From the NCBI RefSeq assembly GCF_019222765.1, contig NZ_CP078145.1, positions 7,068,001-7,132,000 on the forward strand: a stretch of 64,000 nt of DNA, in the 5' to 3' direction. A program made the position numbers and the translations under genes. The notes beneath the pieces were generated by a model. That model saw nothing but the letters and a program-made list of their open reading frames with translations. It had not been told where the DNA came from and did no database searches. Of the stretch, positions 50,979-59,727 are shown piece after piece (positions within the stretch are counted from its first letter, which is position 1; every line of letters starts with the position of its first letter). The DNA is from Nocardia iowensis. GTDB taxonomy: Bacteria > Actinomycetota > Actinomycetes > Mycobacteriales > Mycobacteriaceae.

Positions 50979-50995
50979 GTCTGCCGACAGCAGAC
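50979..50995. promoter_or_regulatory. Inverted repeat upstream of the clpP pair
   Basis: GTCTGC (50979-50984), spacer CGACA, GCAGAC (50990-50995): perfect 6-bp arms 41 bp before the clpP ATG. ClgR-type boxes have the same layout of two short arms and a 5-bp spacer, but the arm sequence here is not the published GCG-containing consensus, so the assignment is tentative. Confidence 0.35.
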
Positions 50996-51099
50996 CCGTC
51001 GGGCTGCCCTGTGCGAGATCACGGACGTAATCCAGTGCGGCCCGCGTGGCGCCGAGCGGTACGCCGGGGATCACCCGGGCCAGCGTCTCGGGTTCGGCG

Positions 51100-51302
51100 A
51101 GTTTCCCTGTGCCGCTTCTGGGTTCGTAGAAATCGAACGAGTGATGCTCGGGAACGAAGAGCGAGGAACCCCGGCAGTTCGTCGGCGTCCACCAGTTCGT
51201 GCCGTTCGACGGGCGAGAATCCTTGTACCGCCCCATCTTTCGGTCAACAGGCGGCGAACCGCCGGGTAATCCTCTGGCTCGATCGCGCACCGAGACCTGC
51301 AT
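51100..51302 (-). pseudogene. Remnant of a GNAT acetyltransferase with frameshifts
   Basis: Starting at ATG 51302 the frame begins MQVSVR; shifting by two bases gives AIEPEDYPAVRRLLTERWGG then TRILARR; shifting again gives HELVDADELPGFLALRS. Joined, these are the first ~55 residues of a small actinobacterial GNAT enzyme (RAIEPEDYPAVRRLL...LPGFLA). The conserved acetyl-CoA motif that should follow is absent. So the gene is broken by at least two indels and truncated. The remaining stretch to the clpP promoter shows nothing. Confidence 0.55.
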
Positions 51303-51327
51303 GCCACCAGTATCCGCGCACAGCAGA

Positions 51328-51360
51328 AGGCCCGCCGACGCATTCCGCGTCAGCGGGCCT
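51328..51360 (-). terminator. Terminator hairpin after the peptide-binding protein gene
   Basis: AGGCCCGC (51328-51335) pairs with GCGGGCCT (51353-51360); inside, GACGC (51337-51341) pairs with GCGTC (51347-51351) around ATTCC. Together a 13-bp stem with one C-A mismatch, 30 bp after the stop of the minus-strand gene at 51390. Followed by TCTGC, only a weak T-run. Confidence 0.7.
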
Positions 51361-51389
51361 GGTGCGCTCGAGACCGTCAGGTCAGCGCA

Positions 51390-52997
51390 CTACTTCTCGA
51401 TACCCTCGAAGTCGAACAGGCCGCTCCAGGGGAGTTCGGCCTTCTTCACCCGGTCCGACCGGCCCGCCGCGGCGACGTAGTCGAACATGGGGATATCGGC
51501 CATGTCCTTGAACAGCAGGGTCTGCGCCTGTGCCACGATCTTGTAGGACTCCTCCAAGCTCGACGCGGCCAGCGCGGCATTCAGCAGGCCGTCGAACTCT
51601 TTGCTGTCGTAGGTGACACTGTTGGTTCCGGAGAAGCTGTAATACTGCGAGGTCAGGAACTGCAGCATCGTCGGGTAGTCACCCTGCCAGCCGTGCCGGA
51701 ACGCCTTGCCGATCGTCTTGTTGGTGATCGCGTCCCTGATGGTCTTGAACGTCGGAACCGGTGCGCCGACGGCGTCGATACCCAGCGTGTTCTTGATGCT
51801 GTTCGCCGTGGCCTCGACCCAGCCCTGATGGCCGCCGTCGGAGTTGTAGGCGATCTCGTAACGACCCGACCACGGGGAGATGGCGTCGGCCTGGGCCCAC
51901 AGCTTCTTGGCCTCCGCCGGGTTGTACTTCAGCAGCTCATTGCCGGGCAGGTCATCCCGATACCCGGGCAGCGTACGCGCGGTGAAGTCGAGCGATGGAA
52001 TCCTGGTGCCGTGGAAGATGTTCTGGCAGATCTGCTCCCGGTTGATCGCCATCGAGATCGCCTTGCGCCGCAGCACTCCCTCTTCGCCGCTGAAGTGCGC
52101 AACGTTGGTCTGGATGCCGAGGGCCTGCTTGTACGCGATCGCCTTCTTGATCGCGCGATCGCCGAGATCCTGCTCGAAGGACGCGATCGCGCTTTCCGGA
52201 ACGACATCGAGAGCGTCCAGGTTGCCAGCCTGTAGATCCGCGTAGGCCGTTTCGAAGGACTGGTACATCACGAACCGCAGACCCTTGTTCTTGGCCGGAC
52301 GGCCACCCTTGTACTCGGGGTTGGGCACCATATCGATCTTGACGTTGTGCTCCCACGCGCCCGTGCGCGCGAACTTGTAGGGGCCGTTGCCGATCGGGTT
52401 CTCACCGAACGCCTTCATGTCCTTGAACGCCGCCTCGGGCAGCGGGTAGAACGGGGCGAATCCGAGGCCGACCTCGAAGTCGATCGATGGCTGCTTCAAC
52501 GCCACGGTGAAGGTACGGTCATCGACCACCTTCAACCCCGACATCGTCTGCACCGCAGGCTTTTCCGCCTGCACGTCGTCGAACCCGATGATCGCCGCGA
52601 ACACATAGTTCTGCAACTGCGCGTTGGTGGCGAGCGCACCGTAGTTCCAGGCGTCGACGAACGACTTCGCCGTCACCGGTGTGCCGTCGGAGAACTTCCA
52701 GTCCGGCTTGATGGTGATCTTGTAGTTCTTCCGGTCGGTGCTCTCGATCGACTCGGCCAGCTCGTTGTGCGCGACGCCGTTCGCGTCGTAGTACTTCAGA
52801 CCCGCGAACAACCGGTCGACAACCCGGCCACCCATGTTCTCGTTGGTGTTGGTGGGCACCAACGGGTTCTGCGGCTCAGCGCCATTGACCGTGACGATGT
52901 CGGCGTCGGCACCGTCATCCGACGAACATGCGGTCAGCCCGAGGCTTGTGGCCATCAGCACTGCCGCGACCAGCGCACCAGCTCTTGTGAATCTCAC
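51390..52997 (-). CDS. Family 5 (peptide/nickel-type) ABC substrate-binding lipoprotein
   Basis: 535 residues. Signal peptide with lipobox LMATSLGLTAC (Cys ~22). The body matches SBP_bac_5: GGRVVDRLFAGLKYYDANGV, KPDWKFSDGTPVTAKSFVDA, NPIGNGPYKFAR, and AISMAINREQICQNIF. It binds an oligopeptide or similar ligand outside the membrane and normally delivers it to DppBC/DppDF-type permeases; none are next to it, so it is an orphan or served by a distant permease. GTG 52997 was chosen because GGGAGA lies 5 nt upstream; a longer frame has no signal peptide. Confidence 0.92.
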   Translation of the reverse strand: MRFTRAGALVAAVLMATSLGLTACSSDDGADADIVTVNGAEPQNPLVPTNTNENMGGRVVDRLFAGLKYYDANGVAHNELAESIESTDRKNYKITIKPDWKFSDGTPVTAKSFVDAWNYGALATNAQLQNYVFAAIIGFDDVQAEKPAVQTMSGLKVVDDRTFTVALKQPSIDFEVGLGFAPFYPLPEAAFKDMKAFGENPIGNGPYKFARTGAWEHNVKIDMVPNPEYKGGRPAKNKGLRFVMYQSFETAYADLQAGNLDALDVVPESAIASFEQDLGDRAIKKAIAYKQALGIQTNVAHFSGEEGVLRRKAISMAINREQICQNIFHGTRIPSLDFTARTLPGYRDDLPGNELLKYNPAEAKKLWAQADAISPWSGRYEIAYNSDGGHQGWVEATANSIKNTLGIDAVGAPVPTFKTIRDAITNKTIGKAFRHGWQGDYPTMLQFLTSQYYSFSGTNSVTYDSKEFDGLLNAALAASSLEESYKIVAQAQTLLFKDMADIPMFDYVAAAGRSDRVKKAELPWSGLFDFEGIEK

Positions 52998-53169
52998 GCG
53001 TTCTCCCGATTTCGAACAGGCACCGGGACCCACCGGAACACGAACAACCTCCCCGTGCCCCAAACCCGATCACCTTGGAATGTCCTCGGACACTAACCAT
53101 TCCGGCGACGGTTGTCATGAGATCCACCGATCACCCGACCCGCAGCCGTCCACCGCGGGCGGCGATCGG

Positions 53170-54891
53170 CTATGCCCGACTCTCCAGCGTCTCCTTCACC
53201 TTGGCGATCGCGAAGCCCCACGCCTGGTCGAAGGTGGGTTTCGGGGGCACCGAGATCTCATCGGGGTTGGTGACGACATCGAGCAGCACCGGCCGGCGTT
53301 GCGCGAAGGCGTCCGCGACCGCCTGATCGAGATCGTCCGGATCGGTCACCCGCCGCGACTCCAGACCCATCGCGTGCGCGACGGCGGCCAGATCCGGGTT
53401 GTCGAGGACGGTGCCGAATTCGGGCAAGCCGCCCTCTTCCTGCTCGAGTTTGACCATGCCGAGCCGCCCGTTGTTGAACACCACCAGCGTGACCGGCAGG
53501 TCGTAGGTGACCGCCGTGCGCAGATCGCCGAGCAGCATCATCAGCCCGCCATCCCCGCAGAACGCGACCACCTGGCGGTCGCGGTCGAGAATCTGGGCCC
53601 CGAGGGCCTGCGGCATGGCGTTGGCCATGGAGCCGAAGTTGTACGAGCCGAGCAACCGGCGGGAGCCGCGCAGGCTGAGAAAACGGGACAGCCACACCGT
53701 GGACATACCGGTGTCCGAGGTGAAAATCGCGTCATCGGCGGCATGCGTGTTCACCGCGGCGGCAACCGCTTCCGGGCGAATCAGTTGGTCCGGGTTGTCC
53801 AGGTGGCGCCGGATTCGGCCGAGGAACTTGCGATCGTGCTTGGGCTCGGCCAGCCGCTGCTGGTTTTCGGTCCAGCGCTGGTACTCCGATTGCGCCTTCT
53901 TCAGATGCTTGTCGGACTTCTTGGCGTCCAGCTTCGAGAGGAGTTCGCGAAGCGAGGGGCCCGCGTGTCCGACGAGTGCGACGTCGACCGGTGTGCGGCG
54001 ACCGATGTGGTCCAAGCGGGCGTCGAGTTGGATGACGGTCTTGCCGGTGGGATACCAGTCGCGGTAGGGGAAATCGGTACCGACCATGAACAGCACATCG
54101 CAGTCCTCGAGCGCCGAGTTGGCGGCGGGGTTCCCGATCAGTCCGGTCTGCCCGACCGCGTACGGATTGTCGTCCTCGAGTCCTTCCTTCGCCTTGATGG
54201 TGAGCACCATCGGCGCCGAAAGCTGCTCTGCCAGCCGCAATACCTCCTCCCGCGCTTCCCTGGCCCCGATGCCGACGAGCAGCGAGACCTTCTCCGCCTT
54301 GTTGAGCGTCGCCGCGGCCTGCGCGATCTCGGTCGAGCCGGGAACGATCGTGCGGTCCCGCGCGACGAACCGGGGCCGCACGTCGTTGTCCAGTTTCCGA
54401 CCGCCGATGTCACCCGGAATGGTCAGCACCGAGACGCTCTGCCGGGACATCGCCGCGTTCACGGCCTGTTCGAGCAGGCGGGGCATCTGTTCGGGAGTGG
54501 TCACCGTCGCGGTGAACTCCGCGACGTCACGGAAGACCGCGTCGTTGTCGACTTCCTGGAAGTACTCGCTGCCCATCTCCGAGGTCGGCACCTGACCGCA
54601 GATCGCGAGCACCGGCGCGTGCGATTTCTTCGCGTCGTAGAGACCGCCGAGCAGATGGATCGAGCCGGGGCCAACGGTGCCCATGCACACCCCGATGGTG
54701 CCGGTGAGCTGGGCCTGAGCGCCCGCGGCGTAGGCGGCGACCTCCTCGTGGCGGACGCCGATCCACTCGATGCGATCCTCGCGGCGGATCGCATCGGTGA
54801 TCGGGTTCAGTGCGTCGCCGACGACACCCCAGACATGGGTGACGCCCTCGTCCGCGAGCGCGGTGACGATCATTTCCGCAACTGTGGTCAT
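53170..54891 (-). CDS. ThDP-dependent pyruvate oxidase/dehydrogenase (PoxB-like)
   Basis: 573 residues, three-domain ThDP enzyme. The activating Glu is in GVRHEEVAAYAAGAQAQLTG, the FAD-type middle domain holds LLVGIGAREAREEVLRL and NPYAVGQTGLIG, and the ThDP/Mg motif is FCGDGGLMMLLGDLRTAV up to VVFNN. The nearest relatives are pyruvate:quinone oxidoreductases, which turn pyruvate into acetate and pass electrons to the quinone pool, but the last residues (FAIAKVKETLESRA) would have to serve as the membrane-binding helix. ATG 54891 follows GGAGGAG. Confidence 0.9.
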   Translation of the reverse strand: MTTVAEMIVTALADEGVTHVWGVVGDALNPITDAIRREDRIEWIGVRHEEVAAYAAGAQAQLTGTIGVCMGTVGPGSIHLLGGLYDAKKSHAPVLAICGQVPTSEMGSEYFQEVDNDAVFRDVAEFTATVTTPEQMPRLLEQAVNAAMSRQSVSVLTIPGDIGGRKLDNDVRPRFVARDRTIVPGSTEIAQAAATLNKAEKVSLLVGIGAREAREEVLRLAEQLSAPMVLTIKAKEGLEDDNPYAVGQTGLIGNPAANSALEDCDVLFMVGTDFPYRDWYPTGKTVIQLDARLDHIGRRTPVDVALVGHAGPSLRELLSKLDAKKSDKHLKKAQSEYQRWTENQQRLAEPKHDRKFLGRIRRHLDNPDQLIRPEAVAAAVNTHAADDAIFTSDTGMSTVWLSRFLSLRGSRRLLGSYNFGSMANAMPQALGAQILDRDRQVVAFCGDGGLMMLLGDLRTAVTYDLPVTLVVFNNGRLGMVKLEQEEGGLPEFGTVLDNPDLAAVAHAMGLESRRVTDPDDLDQAVADAFAQRRPVLLDVVTNPDEISVPPKPTFDQAWGFAIAKVKETLESRA

Positions 54892-54954
54892 TCTCGGCTC
54901 CTCCGCGTCATAGTCGCCCCCCGGGTGTCATGATCGGCCCAGCTCCGGCCGGAG

Positions 54955-55227
54955 TCATCGGGAAACTCGCCGACCGGTGACCAGGCCGACCAGGAACAAC
55001 AGGACCACCGCACCACCGAGGCAGGTGAAGAAGCTGAACCACAGTCCGCCGCCCTCGACGTCGACATCGAACAGGCGCAGCAGGAAACCACCGAGTAGAC
55101 CGCCGACGATGCCCACCACGATATTCAGCAGAATGCCCTGCTGAGCGTCCGTCTTCATGATCTTGCTGGCAATCCAGCCCGCAAGACCGCCGATGATGAT
55201 CCAGCCGATGATCCCGAGACCCAGCAT
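54955..55227 (-). CDS. GlsB/YeaQ/YmgE-family stress membrane protein
   Basis: 90 residues with three membrane segments: LGIIGWIIIGGLAGWIASKI, GILLNIVVGIVGGLLGGFLL and FFTCLGGAVVLLFLVGLVTG. The GxGGLxGWxASK pattern is that of the transglycosylase-associated/GlsB family, induced in general stress; biochemical role unknown. ATG 55227 has CAGGAGG upstream. It lies between the PoxB-like gene and a divergent PIG-L operon. Confidence 0.88.
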   Translation of the reverse strand: MLGLGIIGWIIIGGLAGWIASKIMKTDAQQGILLNIVVGIVGGLLGGFLLRLFDVDVEGGGLWFSFFTCLGGAVVLLFLVGLVTGRRVSR

Positions 55228-55344
55228 GATGTCCTCCTGACGTTGATCGATGGCACGCCGGAAAGTGCGTGCTTCGGCGGTCATACCCGCCTCCGAGCAG
55301 CCCAAGCAGCGCCGCGAGGTTAACCACATCGCAACCCGCCGTCC

Positions 55345-55369
55345 GTTTGTTCGGTCCGCCGCCGGGTAG
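55345..55369 (+). promoter_or_regulatory. SigB/SigF-like promoter ahead of the PIG-L operon
   Basis: GTTT (55345-55348) and GGGTAG (55364-55369) with a 15-bp spacer match the GTTT-N14-16-GGGTA(T/G) consensus of actinobacterial stress sigma factors SigB/SigF. It is 88 bp upstream of the PIG-L ATG. The neighbouring GlsB-like gene supports a stress theme. Confidence 0.45.
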
Positions 55370-55456
55370 CCGGTCCAGATGAGCAATCTCCGCCAGGGTC
55401 ATGCGGAGCGGGATCTGGCCGATCTTGGGCCATGACTACGCGGAAAAGGAGTTCTC

Positions 55457-56209
55457 ATGGTTGCCGAACCGCTGACCGATCTCGTCGCACGGGGAACTCC
55501 CGAGCGCATCTGGACCCGGTGGCGCCACCGTCGCCCGGAACTCTCCCTCACCGGCTGGCGGCATCTGATCGTCGTCGCGCCACATCCCGATGACGAGGTG
55601 CTCGGTGTCGGCGGACTGATCGCGCTGGCCCGCTCGCGGGACCTGCCGGTTACCGTCGTCACGGTGACTGACGGCGAAGCCTCCCATCCGGGCTCGCCGA
55701 CTTGTTCGCCGACCCAGCTCGCCGATGTGCGGGTGGCGGAATCACGCCGGGCCGCCCAGGAATTGGGGGCCGAAGCACCGATTCGGCTCGGCTTCCGGGA
55801 CGGCCGAGTGGCCACCGACGAGGCGGCCGTGACCGCCGCACTGTGCGACATCCTCACCGAGTGCGGCCACACCGGGGCCTGGTGCGCGACGACCTGGCGG
55901 CGCGACGGTCACCCCGACCACGAAGCCGTCGGCCGGGCTGCCGCGGCGGCCTGTGCGGGCACCGCGACCCGACTGCTCGAGTTCCCGGTGTGGATGTGGC
56001 ACTGGGCAACTCCCGAACATCCTGTCGTCCCGGCCAGCCGCGCCCGGACATTGACATTGCCCGGCGCGGCGGTCGACGCCAAGTTGCGCGCCATCGCGCA
56101 ATTCCGCAGCCAGATCCTGCCGATGTCGGAAGATCCCGCCGACCAGCCGATCCTGCCGCCGGAGGCGTTGGACCGGTTCACCGGCGCCTCAGAAACGTTC
56201 TTCGTATGA
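55457..56209 (+). CDS. PIG-L-family zinc deacetylase
   Basis: 250 residues: LIVVAPHPDDEVLGVGGLIA (zinc-binding HPDDE, residues about 42-46), TDGEASHPGS and RRDGHPDHEAVGRAA (second zinc His). PIG-L proteins remove acetyl groups from N-acetylglucosaminyl compounds, as in mycothiol and GPI synthesis; this is not the standard MshB length, so it likely acts on another glycan or glycolipid. ATG 55457 follows AAAAGGAG. The next gene overlaps its stop by 4 nt; the pair commonly occurs with glycosyltransferases, missing here. Confidence 0.9.
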   Translation: MVAEPLTDLVARGTPERIWTRWRHRRPELSLTGWRHLIVVAPHPDDEVLGVGGLIALARSRDLPVTVVTVTDGEASHPGSPTCSPTQLADVRVAESRRAAQELGAEAPIRLGFRDGRVATDEAAVTAALCDILTECGHTGAWCATTWRRDGHPDHEAVGRAAAAACAGTATRLLEFPVWMWHWATPEHPVVPASRARTLTLPGAAVDAKLRAIAQFRSQILPMSEDPADQPILPPEALDRFTGASETFFV

Positions 56210-56832
56210 ACGAGACCGGCTTGGCAGCAGGCTATTTCAACGATCTGTACGCCCGTGATACGGATCCGTGGGGCTTCACCACCCGCTGGTACGAGCAGCG
56301 CAAGCGAGCGCTCACCATGGCGGCCCTACCGCAGGCCCGCTACCACAGCGCATTCGAGCCCGGCTGTTCGACCGGTGCGCTCGCCGCGGAACTCACCGCC
56401 CGCTGCGATCGCCTGGTGTGCACCGATACCGCCGCCCAGGCGCTACACGCGGCGAGCCAGCGGATCGAACGACTGCCCGAATCCGCGCGCGGCGCAGTGG
56501 AATTCCACCGTTGGGGGCTCGGTGACGAATGGGCCGACGAGCATTTCGACCTGATCGTCTTCAGCGAGGTCTGTTACTGCCTCGAATCGGCAAGCCTGCG
56601 TAAGGCTTTCGAGCACGCCGTCGAGCACATCGAGCCTCGCGGCACGCTGCTCTGCGTGCACTGGCGCCGAAAGGTCCGCGAGTACCCGTTATCCGGCGAT
56701 CACGTCCACGCGATCGCCCGCACCACCCCCGGCCTGTCGACGCTGTCGGGTTACCACGACGAGGACATGCTGCTCGATGTCTTCACAGCGGGCGAGCGCG
56801 AACCGCTCGCCGAGGCCGAATACCTCGAGTGA
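56206..56832 (+). CDS. NodS-like SAM-dependent methyltransferase
   Basis: 208 residues: YFNDLYARDTDPWGFTTRWY, AFEPGCSTGALAAELTA (SAM motif I), FDLIVFSEVCYCLES and GTLLCVHWRRKVREYPLSG. The DPWGFTTRWYEQRKR opening is that of the NodS/ methyltransferase family, which N-methylates chitooligosaccharide or related sugar amines; coupling by ATGA to a PIG-L deacetylase suggests deacetylation followed by N-methylation of an amino sugar. This coupling is inference from gene order. Confidence 0.87.
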   Translation: MNETGLAAGYFNDLYARDTDPWGFTTRWYEQRKRALTMAALPQARYHSAFEPGCSTGALAAELTARCDRLVCTDTAAQALHAASQRIERLPESARGAVEFHRWGLGDEWADEHFDLIVFSEVCYCLESASLRKAFEHAVEHIEPRGTLLCVHWRRKVREYPLSGDHVHAIARTTPGLSTLSGYHDEDMLLDVFTAGEREPLAEAEYLE

Positions 56833-56873
56833 CCTCGACTGAGCCCGCCCGCCAACTGCTCAGCCCTCGGTTC

Positions 56874-58991
56874 TCACATGAGTCTGCGCATGAAGTAGGT
56901 GTATTCGAGGGCACTGGTCCGGGCCTTTTCGTCGATATTGGTACCGGACCCATGGCCGCCTTGGTCGGCCTCGTAGAAGAGATACGGGGTGCCGAGTTCG
57001 GCTAGGCGAGCCGCGAACTTGCGGGCATGCTGCGGGCCGACCCGGTCGTCCTTGGTGGAAGTCCAGATGAACGGTTCCGGGTACGGCACTCCCGACCGCA
57101 ATTGCCGGTAGGGCGAAATGGATTCGAGGAAGGCGCGCTGGGCGGGGTCCGCGACGGTGCCGTACTCACCGACCCAGGACGCGCCCGCGGCAATCTGCTC
57201 GTAGCGCATCATGTCGAGCAGCGGCACCTGGATGCCGACCGCGTTCCACAGCTCCGGATGTTGCGTGAGTTCGACGCCCATCAGCAGGCCGCCGTTCGAG
57301 CCGCCGAGGATGCCGAGACGCTGCGGCGTGGTGATGTCACGGGCGATCAGATCCTTACCGACAGCGGCGAAATCATCGAAGGCGCGTTGCCGGTTGGTAG
57401 TGAGTGCGGCCTCGTGCCAGGCCGGGCCGAATTCGCCACCCCCGCGAATATTCGCCACGACGAAAGCGCCGCCGCGCTCCAGCCACCGCCTGCCGAGCAG
57501 GCCGTCGTAGCTGGGCGTTTGGGACAGGCCGAAGCCGCCGTAGGCATGCAGGATCGTCGGGGTGGTGCCGTCGAGTTTCATGTCCGCGGCGTGCACGATG
57601 AAGTACGGCACCTGGGTGCCGTCGGGTGATGCCGCCTTGTGCTGCTCTACTACGTACCGGGACGAATCGAACCGTGGCGGCGTGGTTTTCACCGGCTGCA
57701 CGCGGCCGGTGCCGGTGTCCAGGCTCCAGAGAGTGGTCGGTTCCAGAAACGAAGTGACCGACAGGTAGGCGACGCTGCCCTGCGGATCGGCGTCCACGGT
57801 GTCGATGGTGGCATTGTCCGGCAACGGCACCGGCGCACCCGACCAGGAACCGTCCGGCTGCGGGGTGTAGACGGTGGCGCGTCCGCGCACGTCGTTCAGG
57901 GAGGTGACGACGATCCGATCGCGGGTCGCCAGCACACCCTCCAGGGTCTCCGTGGGGCCGGGCAGGTAGATGGGGGTGGCGCGCAGCCGTTGCGGATTCT
58001 TGATCACCTCGTCGGCGTTCAGCGAAACCAGTGATCCAGCGCGGAATGTCGCGCCCTCGGTGGTCCAGTCCTGCCGGAGCGACACCAAGAGGTGGTTACC
58101 GACGAGACCCGCCAGATCCGACTTCGGCGGCAATTCCAGCCTGGCCGTGCCGGACCCGGTGAGCAGGCTGAATTGACGTTCGAAGAAGGAAGGGCCGCGC
58201 TGCACGACGTTCAGCCTGAGTGCTTTTCCGTCCTCCAGCAGCAGCGGTTGGGTGCCGAGACCGTCCGACTTGTCGCCGCGGGTGATTTCCACTGCTTCCG
58301 TGAGTGGTTGGCCGCGCCGCACCTGCTTGACGATGAACGGGTAACCCGAGGTCGTCGTCTCCCCCGACTGCCACTCCCGCGATACCAGCACCGTGTTGTC
58401 GTCCACCCAGGCGACGCTCTGCTTACTGCGCGGAAGAACGAACCCGTCGGTCACGAATTCCTTGGTGGCCACGTCGAATTCGCGCAGCGTCACGGCGTCC
58501 TCGCCGCCTTCCGACAGGGAGACCAGGCACCGCTTCCGGGTGACCGGATCGCAGTCGACGCCCTTCCAGACCCAATTCTTCTGCTCGGCCTCCGCCAACG
58601 CGTCCAGGTCCAGCAGCTTGGACCAATTCGGTTGTGGCGACTCGTAATCGGCGACCGAGGTGGTCCGCCAGATCCCGCGCGGGTGGTCTGGACCTTGCCA
58701 GAAGTTCTCGATCGCGCCGTTGGCGAACCTCGGCATGGGGATGCGATCGGGCGCGTTCCCGAGTTCCTTGGCCGCGGCCAGGTTGTCGGCATACCGAGGA
58801 TCCTGCTCCAGGACGCGGAGCGTCTTGTCGTTCTCCGCGGCGACCCACGCTTTGGCTCGTGGACTGTCGAGTTCCTCGAGCCACTGGAACGGATCGTCCT
58901 GAGCCGCCTCGTGCCCGCATGCCGCGATCATCACCGCGGCGAGCGCCACCGCCCCGGCTCGCCACCAGCCACGCACGCCAACACCGCTCAT
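56874..58991 (-). CDS. Prolyl oligopeptidase (S9A) lipoprotein
   Basis: 705 residues. Lipobox in AVALAAVMIAACG, so the enzyme is exported and lipid-anchored. The N-terminal propeller starts DDPFQWLEELDSPRAKAWV; the catalytic domain has Ser in GILGGSNGGLLMG, Asp in TSTKDDRVGPQHA and His in ADQGGHGSGTN. It cleaves small peptides after proline or a similar residue outside the membrane. ATG 58991 follows GAGGGGG. The S9A family is widespread; an extracytoplasmic lipoprotein form is typical for actinobacteria. Confidence 0.92.
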   Translation of the reverse strand: MSGVGVRGWWRAGAVALAAVMIAACGHEAAQDDPFQWLEELDSPRAKAWVAAENDKTLRVLEQDPRYADNLAAAKELGNAPDRIPMPRFANGAIENFWQGPDHPRGIWRTTSVADYESPQPNWSKLLDLDALAEAEQKNWVWKGVDCDPVTRKRCLVSLSEGGEDAVTLREFDVATKEFVTDGFVLPRSKQSVAWVDDNTVLVSREWQSGETTTSGYPFIVKQVRRGQPLTEAVEITRGDKSDGLGTQPLLLEDGKALRLNVVQRGPSFFERQFSLLTGSGTARLELPPKSDLAGLVGNHLLVSLRQDWTTEGATFRAGSLVSLNADEVIKNPQRLRATPIYLPGPTETLEGVLATRDRIVVTSLNDVRGRATVYTPQPDGSWSGAPVPLPDNATIDTVDADPQGSVAYLSVTSFLEPTTLWSLDTGTGRVQPVKTTPPRFDSSRYVVEQHKAASPDGTQVPYFIVHAADMKLDGTTPTILHAYGGFGLSQTPSYDGLLGRRWLERGGAFVVANIRGGGEFGPAWHEAALTTNRQRAFDDFAAVGKDLIARDITTPQRLGILGGSNGGLLMGVELTQHPELWNAVGIQVPLLDMMRYEQIAAGASWVGEYGTVADPAQRAFLESISPYRQLRSGVPYPEPFIWTSTKDDRVGPQHARKFAARLAELGTPYLFYEADQGGHGSGTNIDEKARTSALEYTYFMRRLM

Positions 58992-59145
58992 GTATCCCCC
59001 TCGGAACAACACGTCGTCGCATCGATCGAGCCGTCACCGGAAGCCTACCGAAACGTCCCAGGTGGCCACCGCGACGCCGCGCAGGTCAGATGACCGGCGT
59101 AGCCGCTGGGTCAGCGGCGCAGTCGATCACCTGACCCGACGACGA

Positions 59146-59727
59146 CTACGCGACGGCGAAGCGGAGCAGTGCCTGCTTGTCGCCCTGCTTGATCTTGCCC
59201 TTGCGGTTCAGGACTTCCAGCTGCCAGGCGGAACCGGAGCGGAAGGCGCGGGCCACGGCGTTGGCGTTGTCCGCGCCGAGCAGCGACGGCCAGATGTCGG
59301 CGACCTGCTGGCTGGTGCCGCCGCTGGCGTCGTAGACCTTGAAACTGATGTTGTTCGCCTTTTCGAAGGACGAGCCCTTCTTGAAGGCGGCGGCGACGAA
59401 CACGATCGCGTCGATGCCGCCGGGCACATCGGCGAAGGTGACGTGGACGGTCTCGTCGTCGCCGGTGGCGGCGCCGGTCTGTTCGTCACCGCTGTGCAGG
59501 ACGGAGCCGTTACCCAGCGGGTCCAGCGAGTCGAGCCCGGCGAAACGGACCGGCTCGGCGCCTTGCATCAGGATGGCGATCAGGTCCAGGTCGACGCCGC
59601 GCTTGCGGCGGGCCCAGCCGAGTGCGCCGCCGCTGGCCCCCGCCGAAGGATCCCAGCTCACCCCGACACTCAGTTTGGTGACGCCTGCGAGATCCGCGGC
59701 GCCGTCTTCTTTTTTGAGCGTGATCAT
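59146..59727 (-). CDS. TerD-family stress protein
   Basis: 193 residues. Signatures: VDLDLIAILMQG, LHSGDEQTGAATGDDETVHV and DAIVFVAAAFKKGSSFEKAN, the calcium-binding acidic loops of TerD/CABP. TerD proteins give tellurite, phage or stress tolerance in larger ter operons; here it is isolated. TAACCT is 6 nt before ATG 59727, so it is probably leaderless. Confidence 0.92.
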   Translation of the reverse strand: MITLKKEDGAADLAGVTKLSVGVSWDPSAGASGGALGWARRKRGVDLDLIAILMQGAEPVRFAGLDSLDPLGNGSVLHSGDEQTGAATGDDETVHVTFADVPGGIDAIVFVAAAFKKGSSFEKANNISFKVYDASGGTSQQVADIWPSLLGADNANAVARAFRSGSAWQLEVLNRKGKIKQGDKQALLRFAVA

